Shown: positions 1-7,799 of the stretch, one piece after another | Layout: every line of letters begins with the position of its first letter | Numbering within the stretch: position 1 is the first letter of the stretch | NCBI RefSeq assembly: GCF_039794105.1 | Contig: NZ_JBDIWA010000051.1 | Coordinates: forward strand, 1 to 13,548 | Direction of reading: 5' to 3' | DNA: 13,548 bases | Source of the DNA: Kuenenia sp039794105 | Lineage (GTDB): Bacteria > Planctomycetota > Brocadiia > Brocadiales > Brocadiaceae | Translations under genes and position numbers: made by a program | Notes under the pieces: model-generated | Database searches by the model: none | Told to the model about the DNA's origin: nothing | Seen by the model: only the letters and a program-made list of their open reading frames with translations

Positions 1-1139
1 AACCCGCCCGCAAGGATTACATCAGGTACATAATGCCCCTTTGACGCCAGTTGATGCACATAATTATATGTAAGGGCGGAAATGTATAACGTCGGAACGC
101 CCCACTCGTTCATCATGTGCCACGGACTCATGCCAGTACCGCCGCCTGCCCCGTCAACAGTTAAAACATCAACTCCAGCAATGGAACAATACCATACCGC
201 CCTTGCCAGATCCGCAGGACGGTATGCGCCTGTTTTCAAAAATACATATTTTGCCCCGGCATTCCTTAATGCCTTTACCCTTTTTACAAAATCGTCTTCA
301 TTAACCATGCCGACTCTGGAGTGCCGTTCAAATTCCTTGAATGACTTTCCAAAACTACCGGCAACTTCTTTGTCATACGGGTCAGGCAATACGATATACC
401 CGCGGTCGCGCAACATCTTCGCCTTTTCCAGATTATTAATCTTAACCTCGCCCCCAATGTCTTTTGCACCCTGCCCCCACTTCATTTCAACCGCCTGAAC
501 ACCTAATTTTTCAACCCCATATTCCAGTATGCCTAACCGGCTGTCCTCAACATTTTCCTGCATTACTATCAAACCATAACCGTCTTGCTGCCAACTCTGA
601 TAGGTTTTCACCCTGTATTCAAGATCGGGACAATGGGTTATTTTGCCATTTGATATTTTGGATTGTTCATCCATGCCGCCTACGTTTTCACCTATAGTTA
701 GTGCAGTTCCTGAAATCGCTGAACCTATCGCTAAACCATCCCAATGCGTCTTTGCAACTTTTGTTGAACCGAGTCCCGGAATCATTATCGGCATCTTCAA
801 CTTAATGCCCTTATCCTTGCCAAGCCTTGTTTCTGTATTAACATTATCAAAAATAGCCTTATCGCTATCAGGGGCAATACCAACAGCGCCAACCGCAGTT
901 CCCATTATGTTTAAGTGACTAAAATCTACAGGATATTCCTTGTCCGCACCTGCTGTAATGACCCCAAATGGCTGTGGATACAAATTTTCAACAGATCGAA
1001 ATGCGGATTTTCCTATTTCGCAAATACCAGGACAATCATCTACACAAACAGAACACATCCCGCTGGAATCAGTCCTGTCATTAGGTGTTCTATTTTTTGT
1101 ACGAGTTGCTGCCGACGCATTTGGTTTTGAAAACGACAT
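1..1139 (-). CDS. FMN-binding glutamate synthase family protein (partial, C-terminus outside window)
   Basis: I translated the minus strand: it is open from an ATG at 1139 to the window edge, giving 379 codons without a stop. A good Shine-Dalgarno (GAAAGGGG, 1153-1146) sits 6 nt before the ATG. The N-terminus has a cysteine cluster C29-x2-C32-x3-C36-PGI-C40. It is followed by blocks I recognise from glutamate-synthase-like proteins: PQPFGVITAGADKEYPVDFSHLN, and near the cut the FMN-barrel signature LTVDGAGGGTGMSPWHMMNEWG. The family has the FMN-binding barrel of the large glutamate synthase subunit but lacks the glutamine amidotransferase domain, so the real substrate and electron donor are uncertain. 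The N-terminal cysteines could bind an Fe-S cluster; that is inference. The gene is divergent from the MoxR operon and separated from it by 349 bp. Confidence 0.85.
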   Translation of the reverse strand, partial: MSFSKPNASAATRTKNRTPNDRTDSSGMCSVCVDDCPGICEIGKSAFRSVENLYPQPFGVITAGADKEYPVDFSHLNIMGTAVGAVGIAPDSDKAIFDNVNTETRLGKDKGIKLKMPIMIPGLGSTKVAKTHWDGLAIGSAISGTALTIGENVGGMDEQSKISNGKITHCPDLEYRVKTYQSWQQDGYGLIVMQENVEDSRLGILEYGVEKLGVQAVEMKWGQGAKDIGGEVKINNLEKAKMLRDRGYIVLPDPYDKEVAGSFGKSFKEFERHSRVGMVNEDDFVKRVKALRNAGAKYVFLKTGAYRPADLARAVWYCSIAGVDVLTVDGAGGGTGMSPWHMMNEWGVPTLYISALTYNYVHQLASKGHYVPDVILAGG

Positions 1140-1176
1140 CCCAAACCCCTTTCACTAGAATAGGTTAATTAAACTA

Positions 1177-1207
1177 ACAGTAAACATTTATCTATACAGT
1201 AAACATT
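1177..1207. repeat. 12-bp direct repeat, 19-bp period
   Basis: ACAGTAAACATT occurs exactly at 1177-1188 and again at 1196-1207, a start-to-start distance of 19 bp (about two helical turns). Both copies are followed by A/T-only or nearly A/T-only sequence. They lie 38-68 bp upstream of the start codon of the minus-strand glutamate-synthase-like gene. That is where an activator or repressor could bind on one face of the helix. No regulator is identified. Confidence 0.5.
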
Positions 1208-1470
1208 AATATTTATATGGAGAGATTACGCAAAGTGCCATAAAGTGTTGAATATATACATCTTTTCAAATTGACTGTCAATAATTTTTTTGTGCCCTTA
1301 ATTGTTGGCAGTGATTGCCGTCATGATTAAGACTGCTTTTATACACTAAAATTATTATTTGTAAAAAAGTAAGAGAATTTATATAATTTTCAAAAAAAGA
1401 TACAATCACCTTAGCAATTAATGCAATAATACTAAATTATTTAGCATTACTTAAAGCAGTTTCTCCAAAA

Positions 1471-1476
1471 GGAAGG
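1471..1476 (+). promoter_or_regulatory. Shine-Dalgarno for moxR (GTG start)
   Basis: GGAAGG lies 12 nt upstream of the GTG at 1489. The spacing is rather long, but this is the only purine-rich site before the conserved part of the protein, and it supports the GTG as start. Confidence 0.5.
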
Positions 1477-1488
1477 AATTTAAATACG

Positions 1489-2481
1489 GTGAAAGCTCAA
1501 ACAAAAACAAAAAATAACAGATGCCCGATTAAAGAGAAAGTGGAAAAAATAAAACAAGAGATCGGAAAGGTCATTGTAGGCCAGGAAGAGATGATTGAAA
1601 CAATCATAATCGCCCTGCTATCAGATGGACATATCTTACTGGAAGGTTATCCGGGACTTGGAAAAACAATGACGGTAAAAACAGTAGCAAGCATACTCGA
1701 CGCAAAATTCCATCGGGTACAATTCACGCCGGACCTTATTCCTGCCGATATTACCGGCTTTGAAATGTGGCTCCCTGAAACGAAAAAAAGCAGGATTCAA
1801 AAAGGCCCTGTTTTTACAAACATTCTTCTTGCAGATGAGATTAACCGCGCGCCGGCAAAAGTACAAAGCGCCTTATTAGAAGCTATGCAGGAAAAACAGG
1901 TAACCATCGGACGGGAAACCCATCACCTCGAAAAATTATTCCTGGTGCTTGCGACTCAAAATCCCATCGAAATATCAGGCACCTATTTATTGCCGGAAGC
2001 AGAAATAGACCGTTTTATGTTCAAAATAAAAATCAGATATCCTTCCTATGATGATGAAATAGAGATAACAGAAAAACATGCCTCTGGCACAGAAACTCCA
2101 CTCGCGGTTATTTTTAAACCCGAGGAAATACTTGCATTGAGAACTACTATAGCAGAATGGCTCCCGCCAAATGACGCACCCTCTATAGTGCAATACATCA
2201 CACGGCTTGTAAGGGCAACAAGGCCGGATGAAAACGACGGCATACTGGAAGACCTTGTCATGTACGGCGCCTCACCCAGGGCAACTATTGCACTCACAAA
2301 GGCGTCGCGTGTTTATGCTTATATCCAGGGAGACGATACGATTCTGCCTGAGCATGTTCAGAAAATGGCCTATCCCGTTTTGCGGCATAGAATCATCCTT
2401 ACGCATGAGGCGGAGGTGGAAGGCTACGATTCAGATGATATTATCACAAAAATTCTTCACCGGGTTCCTATTCTGGAATAA
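1489..2481 (+). CDS. moxR: MoxR-family AAA+ ATPase
   Basis: A 330-residue protein, the usual length for the MoxR family, starting at GTG. Walker A is GYPGLGKT (53-60, with K59 and T60). Walker B is ILLADE (112-117, with D116 and E117), followed by the family-typical INRAPAKVQSALLEAMQE. Sensor 1 is ATQNPIE (155-161), and GASPRA (260-265, R264) is the sensor-2 arginine region. All catalytic residues are present, so an active ATPase is expected. MoxR proteins are cytoplasmic hexameric ATPases thought to work as chaperone-like remodellers on von Willebrand A proteins encoded beside them. Here it is the first gene of the operon, 5 bp before the DUF58 gene and followed by two VWA genes. The exact client is unknown. 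The family call is very secure; the cellular role is inferred from context. Confidence 0.95.
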   Translation: MKAQTKTKNNRCPIKEKVEKIKQEIGKVIVGQEEMIETIIIALLSDGHILLEGYPGLGKTMTVKTVASILDAKFHRVQFTPDLIPADITGFEMWLPETKKSRIQKGPVFTNILLADEINRAPAKVQSALLEAMQEKQVTIGRETHHLEKLFLVLATQNPIEISGTYLLPEAEIDRFMFKIKIRYPSYDDEIEITEKHASGTETPLAVIFKPEEILALRTTIAEWLPPNDAPSIVQYITRLVRATRPDENDGILEDLVMYGASPRATIALTKASRVYAYIQGDDTILPEHVQKMAYPVLRHRIILTHEAEVEGYDSDDIITKILHRVPILE

Positions 2482-2486
2482 ATTCA

Positions 2487-3344
2487 TTGAAAAAAAAACG
2501 TGTACGCCTTTATTTACAACGGTTAATAGGGAATCTCTTTGGCGGATCATTCGCCAGCTATATAAACTCAACGCACGGCCTGGAACTGGATGAGCTTCGG
2601 CAATATCAGACCGGCGATGATTTAAAGTCTGTTGACTGGAAAACCACATCCAGAATAGGCCGTTTACACGTACGTCTGAAATTGGTGGATAAACGGGCGA
2701 CTATTTTTTTCATTATCGATAAGAGCCGTTCTGAAAAATTTGGCTCTTTTTATCATACAAAAGAAGATATTATAGCTAAACTGCTTTCTCTCCTTGTTTA
2801 TGCGGCGTCGGAAACGGGCAATGAAATTGGTTTTCTCGCATTTACAGATAGAATTGAGCAATACATACCGCCTAAAACAGGCGAAAATGAAGCTTTTAAG
2901 AACATGAAAAAGGTCTTAACGGATGAACCGTCCTCTCATTCTACTGACATTAACGCCGCATTGACTTTTTTACATAAAAAAGTGCAGTCGCCTTCTCTTA
3001 TTTTCATCCTGTCCGATTTTTTTGCCCCGCATAACTATGAACGCTCACTAAAGGCAATCTCCTACCGGCATGAGGTTATTCCTGTTATTGTTTCGGATAA
3101 AAGAGAGTCCTGCATCCCAAAAGCAAGGGGATATCTAACGGTTCGTGATGTAGAAACCCATTGCAATAAAACAATAAGCACCACAGAGGCTCTTCATGTG
3201 CCGGCACCTTTTTATGCCTTACTGAGGAAATTAGCCATAAGCTGTATAACAATACATACAGACGAAGATGAAGGTATATGGATAAAAAAAATATCAGAGT
3301 TTTTTGACAAACGCATCCGTAGAGGAGGAAGAATTAAAAAATGA
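2487..3344 (+). CDS. DUF58 domain protein (Bat operon, VWA-like fold)
   Basis: A 285-residue cytoplasmic-looking protein. The signature GLELDELRQYQTGDD-KSVDWKTTSR-G-L-VR (31-64) is diagnostic of DUF58. A MIDAS-like D78-x-S80-x-S82 (IIDKSRS) and a later SD motif at 176-177 (FILSDF) suggest a VWA-like metal-binding fold. The start is the TTG at 2487, 5 bp after the moxR stop. No ATG gives a full domain, and only a weak GGAA lies upstream, so translation is probably coupled to moxR. A run of nine A (2490-2498) directly follows the start codon. The 3' end overlaps the next gene by 4 bp (ATGA). DUF58 genes almost always sit beside moxR; the molecular role is unknown. No transmembrane segment is evident. 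Confidence 0.9.
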   Translation: MKKKRVRLYLQRLIGNLFGGSFASYINSTHGLELDELRQYQTGDDLKSVDWKTTSRIGRLHVRLKLVDKRATIFFIIDKSRSEKFGSFYHTKEDIIAKLLSLLVYAASETGNEIGFLAFTDRIEQYIPPKTGENEAFKNMKKVLTDEPSSHSTDINAALTFLHKKVQSPSLIFILSDFFAPHNYERSLKAISYRHEVIPVIVSDKRESCIPKARGYLTVRDVETHCNKTISTTEALHVPAPFYALLRKLAISCITIHTDEDEGIWIKKISEFFDKRIRRGGRIKK

Positions 3345-4759
3345 GACATCTTTTTGCTTTATTGACATTCATTGGCATGTTTTCCTGGGGATATTGTTTT
3401 ACCCCGGTACATGGCCAGGAAACACAGGAAAATGAAACGTCCATTGCCGCAACAGCAAAATCAGAGTCAGATTCACCATTAAAAAAAGAGTTTCTGCTTA
3501 CAGACAGGCCGCTTGAAATATGGACTTTTATAGATGATTACAGGATCATCCCCGGAAAAACGTTACATCTCACCGTACAGGTGTTATGGATGCTGGGTAT
3601 AACCGTAAATTTGGAAGGTCTTGCCGATGTTGACCTTAGCCCATTTGTGATAGAGGGGATAATCATCAGTGAACGCCAGATATTTGATAATATGCATGAT
3701 TTTGCGGTTGTTACTTACGCACTTTCACTGCCGCCAAATATGAAGGAGGGTATATACTCAATACCCTCCTTCAAGCTTTCCTATATTAATACCGTTGATT
3801 CTAAGGAAGGGGCTGCCAGTTCCGCCCCTATCGCGGTAAAAAAAATGCCAATCCTGGTTGAAGGGAAAATCGACAAGGATGTTATATGTATCGGCGACCG
3901 CATTCGCTATACACTAACCATCAGATATGAAAATGATATAAAACTCCTGTGGGATACCCTGGATAAAATACAGTTCCCCCCTTTTGAAGTATTAAAAAAA
4001 GAGTCCTCGACACAAACCGAAGGGGGATTGACAAAAACCGTTATAGATTATACCCTCGCAACATATGAACTGGGCGGGAAAGAGCGGAATCCTGAAATCC
4101 CGGAGGTATCTGTATTGTATTACAAGGAACCGGATTCACAAAGCGCTGCAAGCAGAGGCAACGATTCTTCCCTCGTTACAAAAGAAGCCCATACTACACC
4201 AATTCCCATTCTTATCAACACACTCCTTAAATCGGTTGACGTCCCGCTGGAAGGATTAAAAGGCCCGGTGCCTTATTCAAAAGAGCATGTTTTTTTCTAT
4301 GGGTACATGCCCTTTGGCGGAGGCATTCTTTTGTTGCTTCTGTTTGGTATGCTAACCATAAGGGCATCCATGCAAAAACAAGCTGAGAAAAAGCCCATAA
4401 CCACCGCTATCACCCCTCATATTGCCTTAGAAGAATTAAAGGCTGTTATGCTAAAACTCGAATACACGGATAACGATGCACTAAATAAGGAAAACGCTCA
4501 ATTAGCCGGCAAGGCGTTAAGGACATATTTGGGCGCTTTTACCGGTATCTCAGACGAACTCGCACAATCGTTGACAACTTCCTGTTTTTTTGAAAATAAC
4601 GGACAAAACAAACTCTCTGAGGACGCAACAACAGTAGCACGTGAATCCTTTCGATTATTAGATTCACTTATTTTTGGAAAACAGATACACAAAGAGACAT
4701 TTAAGAAAACGAGAGACAGTCTGGAAGATGTTGTGCGGCTAACAGGTATAAATAAATGA
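3341..4759 (+). CDS. BatD-like membrane-anchored protein
   Basis: A 472-residue protein. It begins with a likely signal peptide (residues 1 to about 25, hydrophobic core FALLTFIGMFSW, possible cleavage after VHG). A long beta-rich region follows (about 55-300), probably two Ig-like or BatD-type domains in the periplasm. One strong transmembrane helix (about 324-342, GGGILLLLLFGMLTI) and a helical C-terminal tail of about 130 residues complete it. This topology and its place between DUF58 and VWA genes match BatD/BatX-like components of Bat loci. Sequence identity to BatD itself is not something I can read off, so the name is by analogy. The start has a strong Shine-Dalgarno (AGAGGAGG, 3321-3328), and both ends overlap the neighbouring genes by ATGA. 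The coding region contains a perfect 13-bp inverted repeat (listed separately). Confidence 0.7.
   Translation: MRHLFALLTFIGMFSWGYCFTPVHGQETQENETSIAATAKSESDSPLKKEFLLTDRPLEIWTFIDDYRIIPGKTLHLTVQVLWMLGITVNLEGLADVDLSPFVIEGIIISERQIFDNMHDFAVVTYALSLPPNMKEGIYSIPSFKLSYINTVDSKEGAASSAPIAVKKMPILVEGKIDKDVICIGDRIRYTLTIRYENDIKLLWDTLDKIQFPPFEVLKKESSTQTEGGLTKTVIDYTLATYELGGKERNPEIPEVSVLYYKEPDSQSAASRGNDSSLVTKEAHTTPIPILINTLLKSVDVPLEGLKGPVPYSKEHVFFYGYMPFGGGILLLLLFGMLTIRASMQKQAEKKPITTAITPHIALEELKAVMLKLEYTDNDALNKENAQLAGKALRTYLGAFTGISDELAQSLTTSCFFENNGQNKLSEDATTVARESFRLLDSLIFGKQIHKETFKKTRDSLEDVVRLTGINK
3741..3773 (+). repeat. Perfect 13-bp inverted repeat inside the BatD-like gene
   Basis: TGAAGGAGGGTAT (3741-3753) and ATACCCTCCTTCA (3761-3773) are exact reverse complements separated by a 7-nt loop. 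They cover codons 134-145 of the BatD-like protein. In the mRNA this would form a stable hairpin whose 5' arm carries a buried GGAGG. No T-run follows, so it does not look like an intrinsic terminator. Confidence 0.85.
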
Positions 4760-5775
4760 CATTAGCGAATCCATGGTTTCTTTTCCTTATTATCCCTTTT
4801 GGCTTGCTCTGTTTTTTTTGGAAAGAAAAAAAATATATCGGTTATTCAAGCCTCTATCATGTAAAAGATCTGTATGGGTTCAGGAAGATTGTCGCAGGCT
4901 TTTTTAAACCGGTCTTTTTTTGCGCGGTATTTTTTTTAATATTGGCGTTAACGTACCCGCAATCCGCCTATCATAAAGAAAAGATATCTTTAAAGGGACG
5001 GGAAATACTCCTTTGTATTGATACTTCATTCAGCACAACCGGAACTGCCATAGAGACCATAAAGGAAATTGTCGCGGCCTTTATAAAGAAAAGGTCAAAC
5101 GATATTATTGGATTATCTATCTTCGGCACTGATGCGGCTCTCATTGCGATGCCCACGATGGAAACGGAATTGCTTGAAAAATCGCTGGAACGCGTACACT
5201 CATCCCAGATGGGGTACCAAACTTCAATAGGAGAGGGTATCTTTACCTCCATTACCGCATTGTTTGAAAAAGAAATGGGAATCAGATTTACGTTCACAGA
5301 ATTAAGAAACAGCATTAACAAGCAATATCTCGATGATTATGCGGTTTCATTTGTAAAAGAAATGAAGAAAAGAGACGTACTGAAGAATAAACTAATAATC
5401 CTCTTCACGGATGGCATTTACAATATTGGCATTTCACCGGACAGGCCCTTACGGCTTCTGCAAAGAATGGGAATAAAGGCGTATATAGTGGCAGTAAAAG
5501 CATCAGACGTCTATGGCATAGACCCCGATATCGCCGCGCAACATATCCAGGAGCTGCAGGAAGCAATAGAGTCAACCGGAGGAAAATATTATCATGCCGA
5601 TAATTTTGAAGAGGTTGCAAAATTCTATGATGAAATTGACAGGATTGAAAAAGATGAAATTGTGGTAGAAAATGTTTTTAAAAAAAAGGACCTTTATATA
5701 TTCCCTGTTATAGCAAGTTTGTTTTTTCTGTTAACAAGTGTTTTCATTGAAAACTTCTGGATAAAAATCCCTTAA
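4756..5775 (+). CDS. BatA-like VWA domain membrane protein
   Basis: A 339-residue protein with N-terminal hydrophobic helices (about 7-22 and 48-67), a VWA domain (about 82-295) and a C-terminal helix (about 313-331). This is the standard BatA/BatB topology. The MIDAS is complete: D89-T-S91-F-S93, T156 and D219 (LFTDG). It should bind a divalent metal and a protein ligand at the membrane. Compared with the BatB-like protein downstream, the stretch between MIDAS T156 and D219 is about 36 residues longer, with a charged insert around 173-210. The start overlaps the upstream stop (ATGA), so translation is probably coupled. The N-terminal coding region has several homopolymer runs of 7-8 bases. 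Whether it is the strict orthologue of BatA is inferred from order. Confidence 0.88.
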   Translation: MTLANPWFLFLIIPFGLLCFFWKEKKYIGYSSLYHVKDLYGFRKIVAGFFKPVFFCAVFFLILALTYPQSAYHKEKISLKGREILLCIDTSFSTTGTAIETIKEIVAAFIKKRSNDIIGLSIFGTDAALIAMPTMETELLEKSLERVHSSQMGYQTSIGEGIFTSITALFEKEMGIRFTFTELRNSINKQYLDDYAVSFVKEMKKRDVLKNKLIILFTDGIYNIGISPDRPLRLLQRMGIKAYIVAVKASDVYGIDPDIAAQHIQELQEAIESTGGKYYHADNFEEVAKFYDEIDRIEKDEIVVENVFKKKDLYIFPVIASLFFLLTSVFIENFWIKIP

Positions 5776-5782
5776 ATTAAAA

Positions 5783-5787
5783 AGGAG
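5783..5787 (+). promoter_or_regulatory. Shine-Dalgarno deciding a GTG start for the TPR gene
   Basis: AGGAG lies 6 nt upstream of the GTG at 5794. It fixes this GTG as start, since no ATG lies upstream of the hydrophobic N-terminus. Confidence 0.75.
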
Positions 5788-5793
5788 ACGCCT

Positions 5794-6369
5794 GTGTTCT
5801 ATAAGTTGCTTCCCAAAATAACCTTCGTAGTGCTTGCATGCATTCTTACATTCTACGGTTATACAAATTTAAAGATAAATACCATTATTACGAATTTGGA
5901 TGAAAATATAAAAATGGGAAGATACCAGCATGCACTTTCCACAATTCGTAAGCTGGAAGGGAATCCTTTTATCCGTAAACTATCAGAAAAAGACCCTTTA
6001 ATAACCTATAACAAAGGAGTACTGTATTCTTTGCTCATGGAAAAGAAAAAGGCCTCAGATGAGTACCGGAAAACGATGGAAACAAAAGACCCCGTATTAA
6101 AGGCAAGGGCGGTTTATAATAATGCAAATATTATTGCGGAAGATATGGATTTCTCCACTGCGGCAATGCAGTACGTTGAAGCACTGAAAATTGACCCTGC
6201 CGATTTCCAGGCAAAAAAAAATCTCGAACGAATGAGATTGGGCGAGATGCAATTCAATACCATGTTTTCTCATAAACAGGAAGAACGGGAAGACCGGATA
6301 GAGTCCCTGAAACTTATTCCATGGGGTACCAAATATCGATACAGCGGAGAACAAAAAATCCGCTGGTAG
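5794..6369 (+). CDS. Small membrane-anchored TPR protein (BatC-like)
   Basis: A 191-residue protein with a GTG start and one N-terminal hydrophobic helix (about 8-24) that probably anchors it with the rest in the periplasm. Residues about 35-150 have TPR-like helix pairs. The clearest is around 101-140: KARAVYNNANIIAEDMDF, then AAMQYVEALKIDPAD, which carries the canonical TPR ending. An earlier degenerate repeat lies around 36-95. The C-terminus is short and charged. A TPR gene between two VWA genes corresponds to BatC-type scaffold proteins of Bat loci. It lies 18 bp after the BatA-like stop. Function is inferred from repeats and context only. Confidence 0.8.
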   Translation: MFYKLLPKITFVVLACILTFYGYTNLKINTIITNLDENIKMGRYQHALSTIRKLEGNPFIRKLSEKDPLITYNKGVLYSLLMEKKKASDEYRKTMETKDPVLKARAVYNNANIIAEDMDFSTAAMQYVEALKIDPADFQAKKNLERMRLGEMQFNTMFSHKQEEREDRIESLKLIPWGTKYRYSGEQKIRW

Positions 6370-6459
6370 CGCATAAGAAATTCATCGTGTTTATATTATT
6401 ACCGTGTAAATACCTGAAACTATTTCTTTTCTGAAAACTTATCGAATAATAAATTAATA

Positions 6460-7470
6460 ATGTTATCTTTTATTCATGAAAAATATACCCCTCTTGTGTT
6501 TTCACTTTCATGCCTGATCCTTGTTTTCTACTTTATACTTTACTGGCGGAAAGGAGCCTGGCTAAAAACATTCGGGCAGAAAACATACATACAAAAGTTC
6601 AGCAAAATACCCTCACTATACAGAAACCTCATCAAAGGAACCAGCATGAGCGCCGCCTGCTGTATTTTAGGGCTTACACTTTTGCAGCCTAAATGGCAAA
6701 CTACGGAAGAACAATATGAAAAAGAAGGGCTTGAGATAGTATTTGTGCTTGACGTCTCCATGAGTATGCTTGCAGAGGATGTAAAACCCAACCGGCTTGA
6801 ATGTGCCAAAATGGAGATTGCCAATCTTGTGAGAGGGCTTGAAGACGATCGTGTTGGTTTAGTTGTTTTTGCCGCACGCGCCTTTTCCCTCCTCCCTTAT
6901 CCAACAAAAGACTACGAAATGGTATTCCTTAGAATATTAAATATGGTAAACGAACATTATGTAAGATTTGTACCTTACGGCACAAATATCGGGAACGCCT
7001 TAATCGCTGCCATGGAAACCTTTAGCAATGAAGCAGGGAAAAAGATAATAATCCTTCTTACCGATGGGGAAGAGCAGCTTCTCAGAAGGAGCCAGGTAGT
7101 GGAAGCGATACGATTGTTATTGGAAAAGAACGATATTTCCACTTACATCATTGGCATTGGGGATCCAAATAATTCCACCCCCATACCAAAAAGGGATAAA
7201 TTGGGAAATAAAAGCGGTTATGAACGCACAGAAGATGGAGAGATTATTTACACAAAACCCGATCCGAAATTATTAAGAGAAATAGCAGAAATGGCTGGAG
7301 GCTCCTACCAACACGATGCTACCGGCGCTGAACTGCAAAATATCTTCAAACAGGTTATTGAAACAAACAAAGACATTATCGGCGTAAAAAAGAAAAATAT
7401 CATTTACGATATTTCACAATATTTTCTAGGCTGTGCATTGATTCTTCTTGCATTCTATTTTGTCTTATAA
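6460..7470 (+). CDS. BatB-like VWA domain membrane protein
   Basis: A 336-residue protein with helices at about 11-29 and 58-75, a VWA domain (about 90-305) and a C-terminal helix (about 319-336). The MIDAS is textbook: D98-V-S100-M-S102, T175 (YGTNIGNAL) and D202 (LLTDGEEQ). This is the most conserved-looking VWA of the operon. It is separated from the TPR gene by 90 bp. The TAA directly before the ATG at 6460 rules out an upstream start, and I see no Shine-Dalgarno in front of it, unlike its neighbours. It may therefore be translated at a lower level or from a leaderless or secondary transcript. It is the last gene of the Bat block; no BatE-like (TPR plus SH3) gene follows. Confidence 0.9.
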   Translation: MLSFIHEKYTPLVFSLSCLILVFYFILYWRKGAWLKTFGQKTYIQKFSKIPSLYRNLIKGTSMSAACCILGLTLLQPKWQTTEEQYEKEGLEIVFVLDVSMSMLAEDVKPNRLECAKMEIANLVRGLEDDRVGLVVFAARAFSLLPYPTKDYEMVFLRILNMVNEHYVRFVPYGTNIGNALIAAMETFSNEAGKKIIILLTDGEEQLLRRSQVVEAIRLLLEKNDISTYIIGIGDPNNSTPIPKRDKLGNKSGYERTEDGEIIYTKPDPKLLREIAEMAGGSYQHDATGAELQNIFKQVIETNKDIIGVKKKNIIYDISQYFLGCALILLAFYFVL

Positions 7471-7799
7471 CAGTGCTTCTCTTCGTATTTCCTTTACCCT
7501 TTTCACTATAAACTAAGAAAATGGGTTTTACGCTAAAACACACCCTTCTTAAACGAGGCGCATTTCAAAAAAAATATTGGCGTTGACATCACAAATATGG
7601 TATCCATACCCTGAATCGGCAATCGGCAATCGGCAATCGGCAGTCTACAGTCGGCAGATTGCAGATTGAGGACTGAGGACTGAGGACTGAGGACTGTTTT
7701 CGTGCTTGTTTGGTTCTGGCTATGCCAATTTAGTGTTTACCCGTATTACATTCCCCATTTTCCTTTTTTTATTCTATGGTTTTGGAGTAATAAAAACAC
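7471..7799. other. Intergenic region between Bat operon and histidine kinase
   Basis: This 329-bp stretch has no ORF. It contains a small hairpin (GTTTTA, loop CGC, TAAAAC at 7525-7539) without a T-tract. A TTGACA hexamer (7583-7588) resembles a -35 box, and a short palindrome TATGG-TAT-CCATA lies at 7596-7608. The heptamer array at 7613-7696 follows, then a pyrimidine-rich stretch before the kinase start. No convincing -10 was found for the TTGACA, so no promoter is called. Confidence 0.5.
7613..7696. repeat. Heptamer-phased palindromic array 1
   Basis: Twelve contiguous 7-bp units with no phase slip: GAATCGG, CAATCGG x3, CAGTCTA, CAGTCGG, CAGATTG x2, AGGACTG x4. The left units fit CARTCNN and the right units fit NNGAYTG, which are reverse complements on the same grid. 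The whole is therefore an imperfect palindrome with 5-bp paired blocks and 2-bp mismatched blocks. It starts 142 bp after the BatB-like stop and is followed by TTTT. It is non-coding. Confidence 0.9.

Larger units (their letters stand above)
1140..1488. other. AT-rich divergent intergenic region
   Basis: This 349-bp stretch lies between the divergent glutamate-synthase-like gene and moxR, so it should hold promoters for both. I see no credible ORF, tRNA or terminator. A TTGACT hexamer at 1271-1276 resembles a -35 box, but no good -10 follows at 16-18 bp, so I do not call a promoter. The only clear internal structure is the 12-bp direct repeat near the left gene, listed separately. Confidence 0.6.

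Noticed and set aside
82..1158. Plus-strand open frames across the first 1.1 kb
   Set aside because: The minus strand of the same stretch encodes one continuous, recognisable FMN-binding protein. The plus frames are short, overlap each other and resemble nothing known.
7525..7539. Hairpin GTTTTA-CGC-TAAAAC as terminator of the Bat operon
   Set aside because: The stem is only 6 bp and AT-rich, and it is followed by mixed sequence without a T-tract, so termination there is not supported.
7613..7696. Array 1 as a CRISPR array
   Set aside because: There are no 23-40 bp repeats with unique spacers. The units are 7 bp and contiguous, and no cas gene is nearby.
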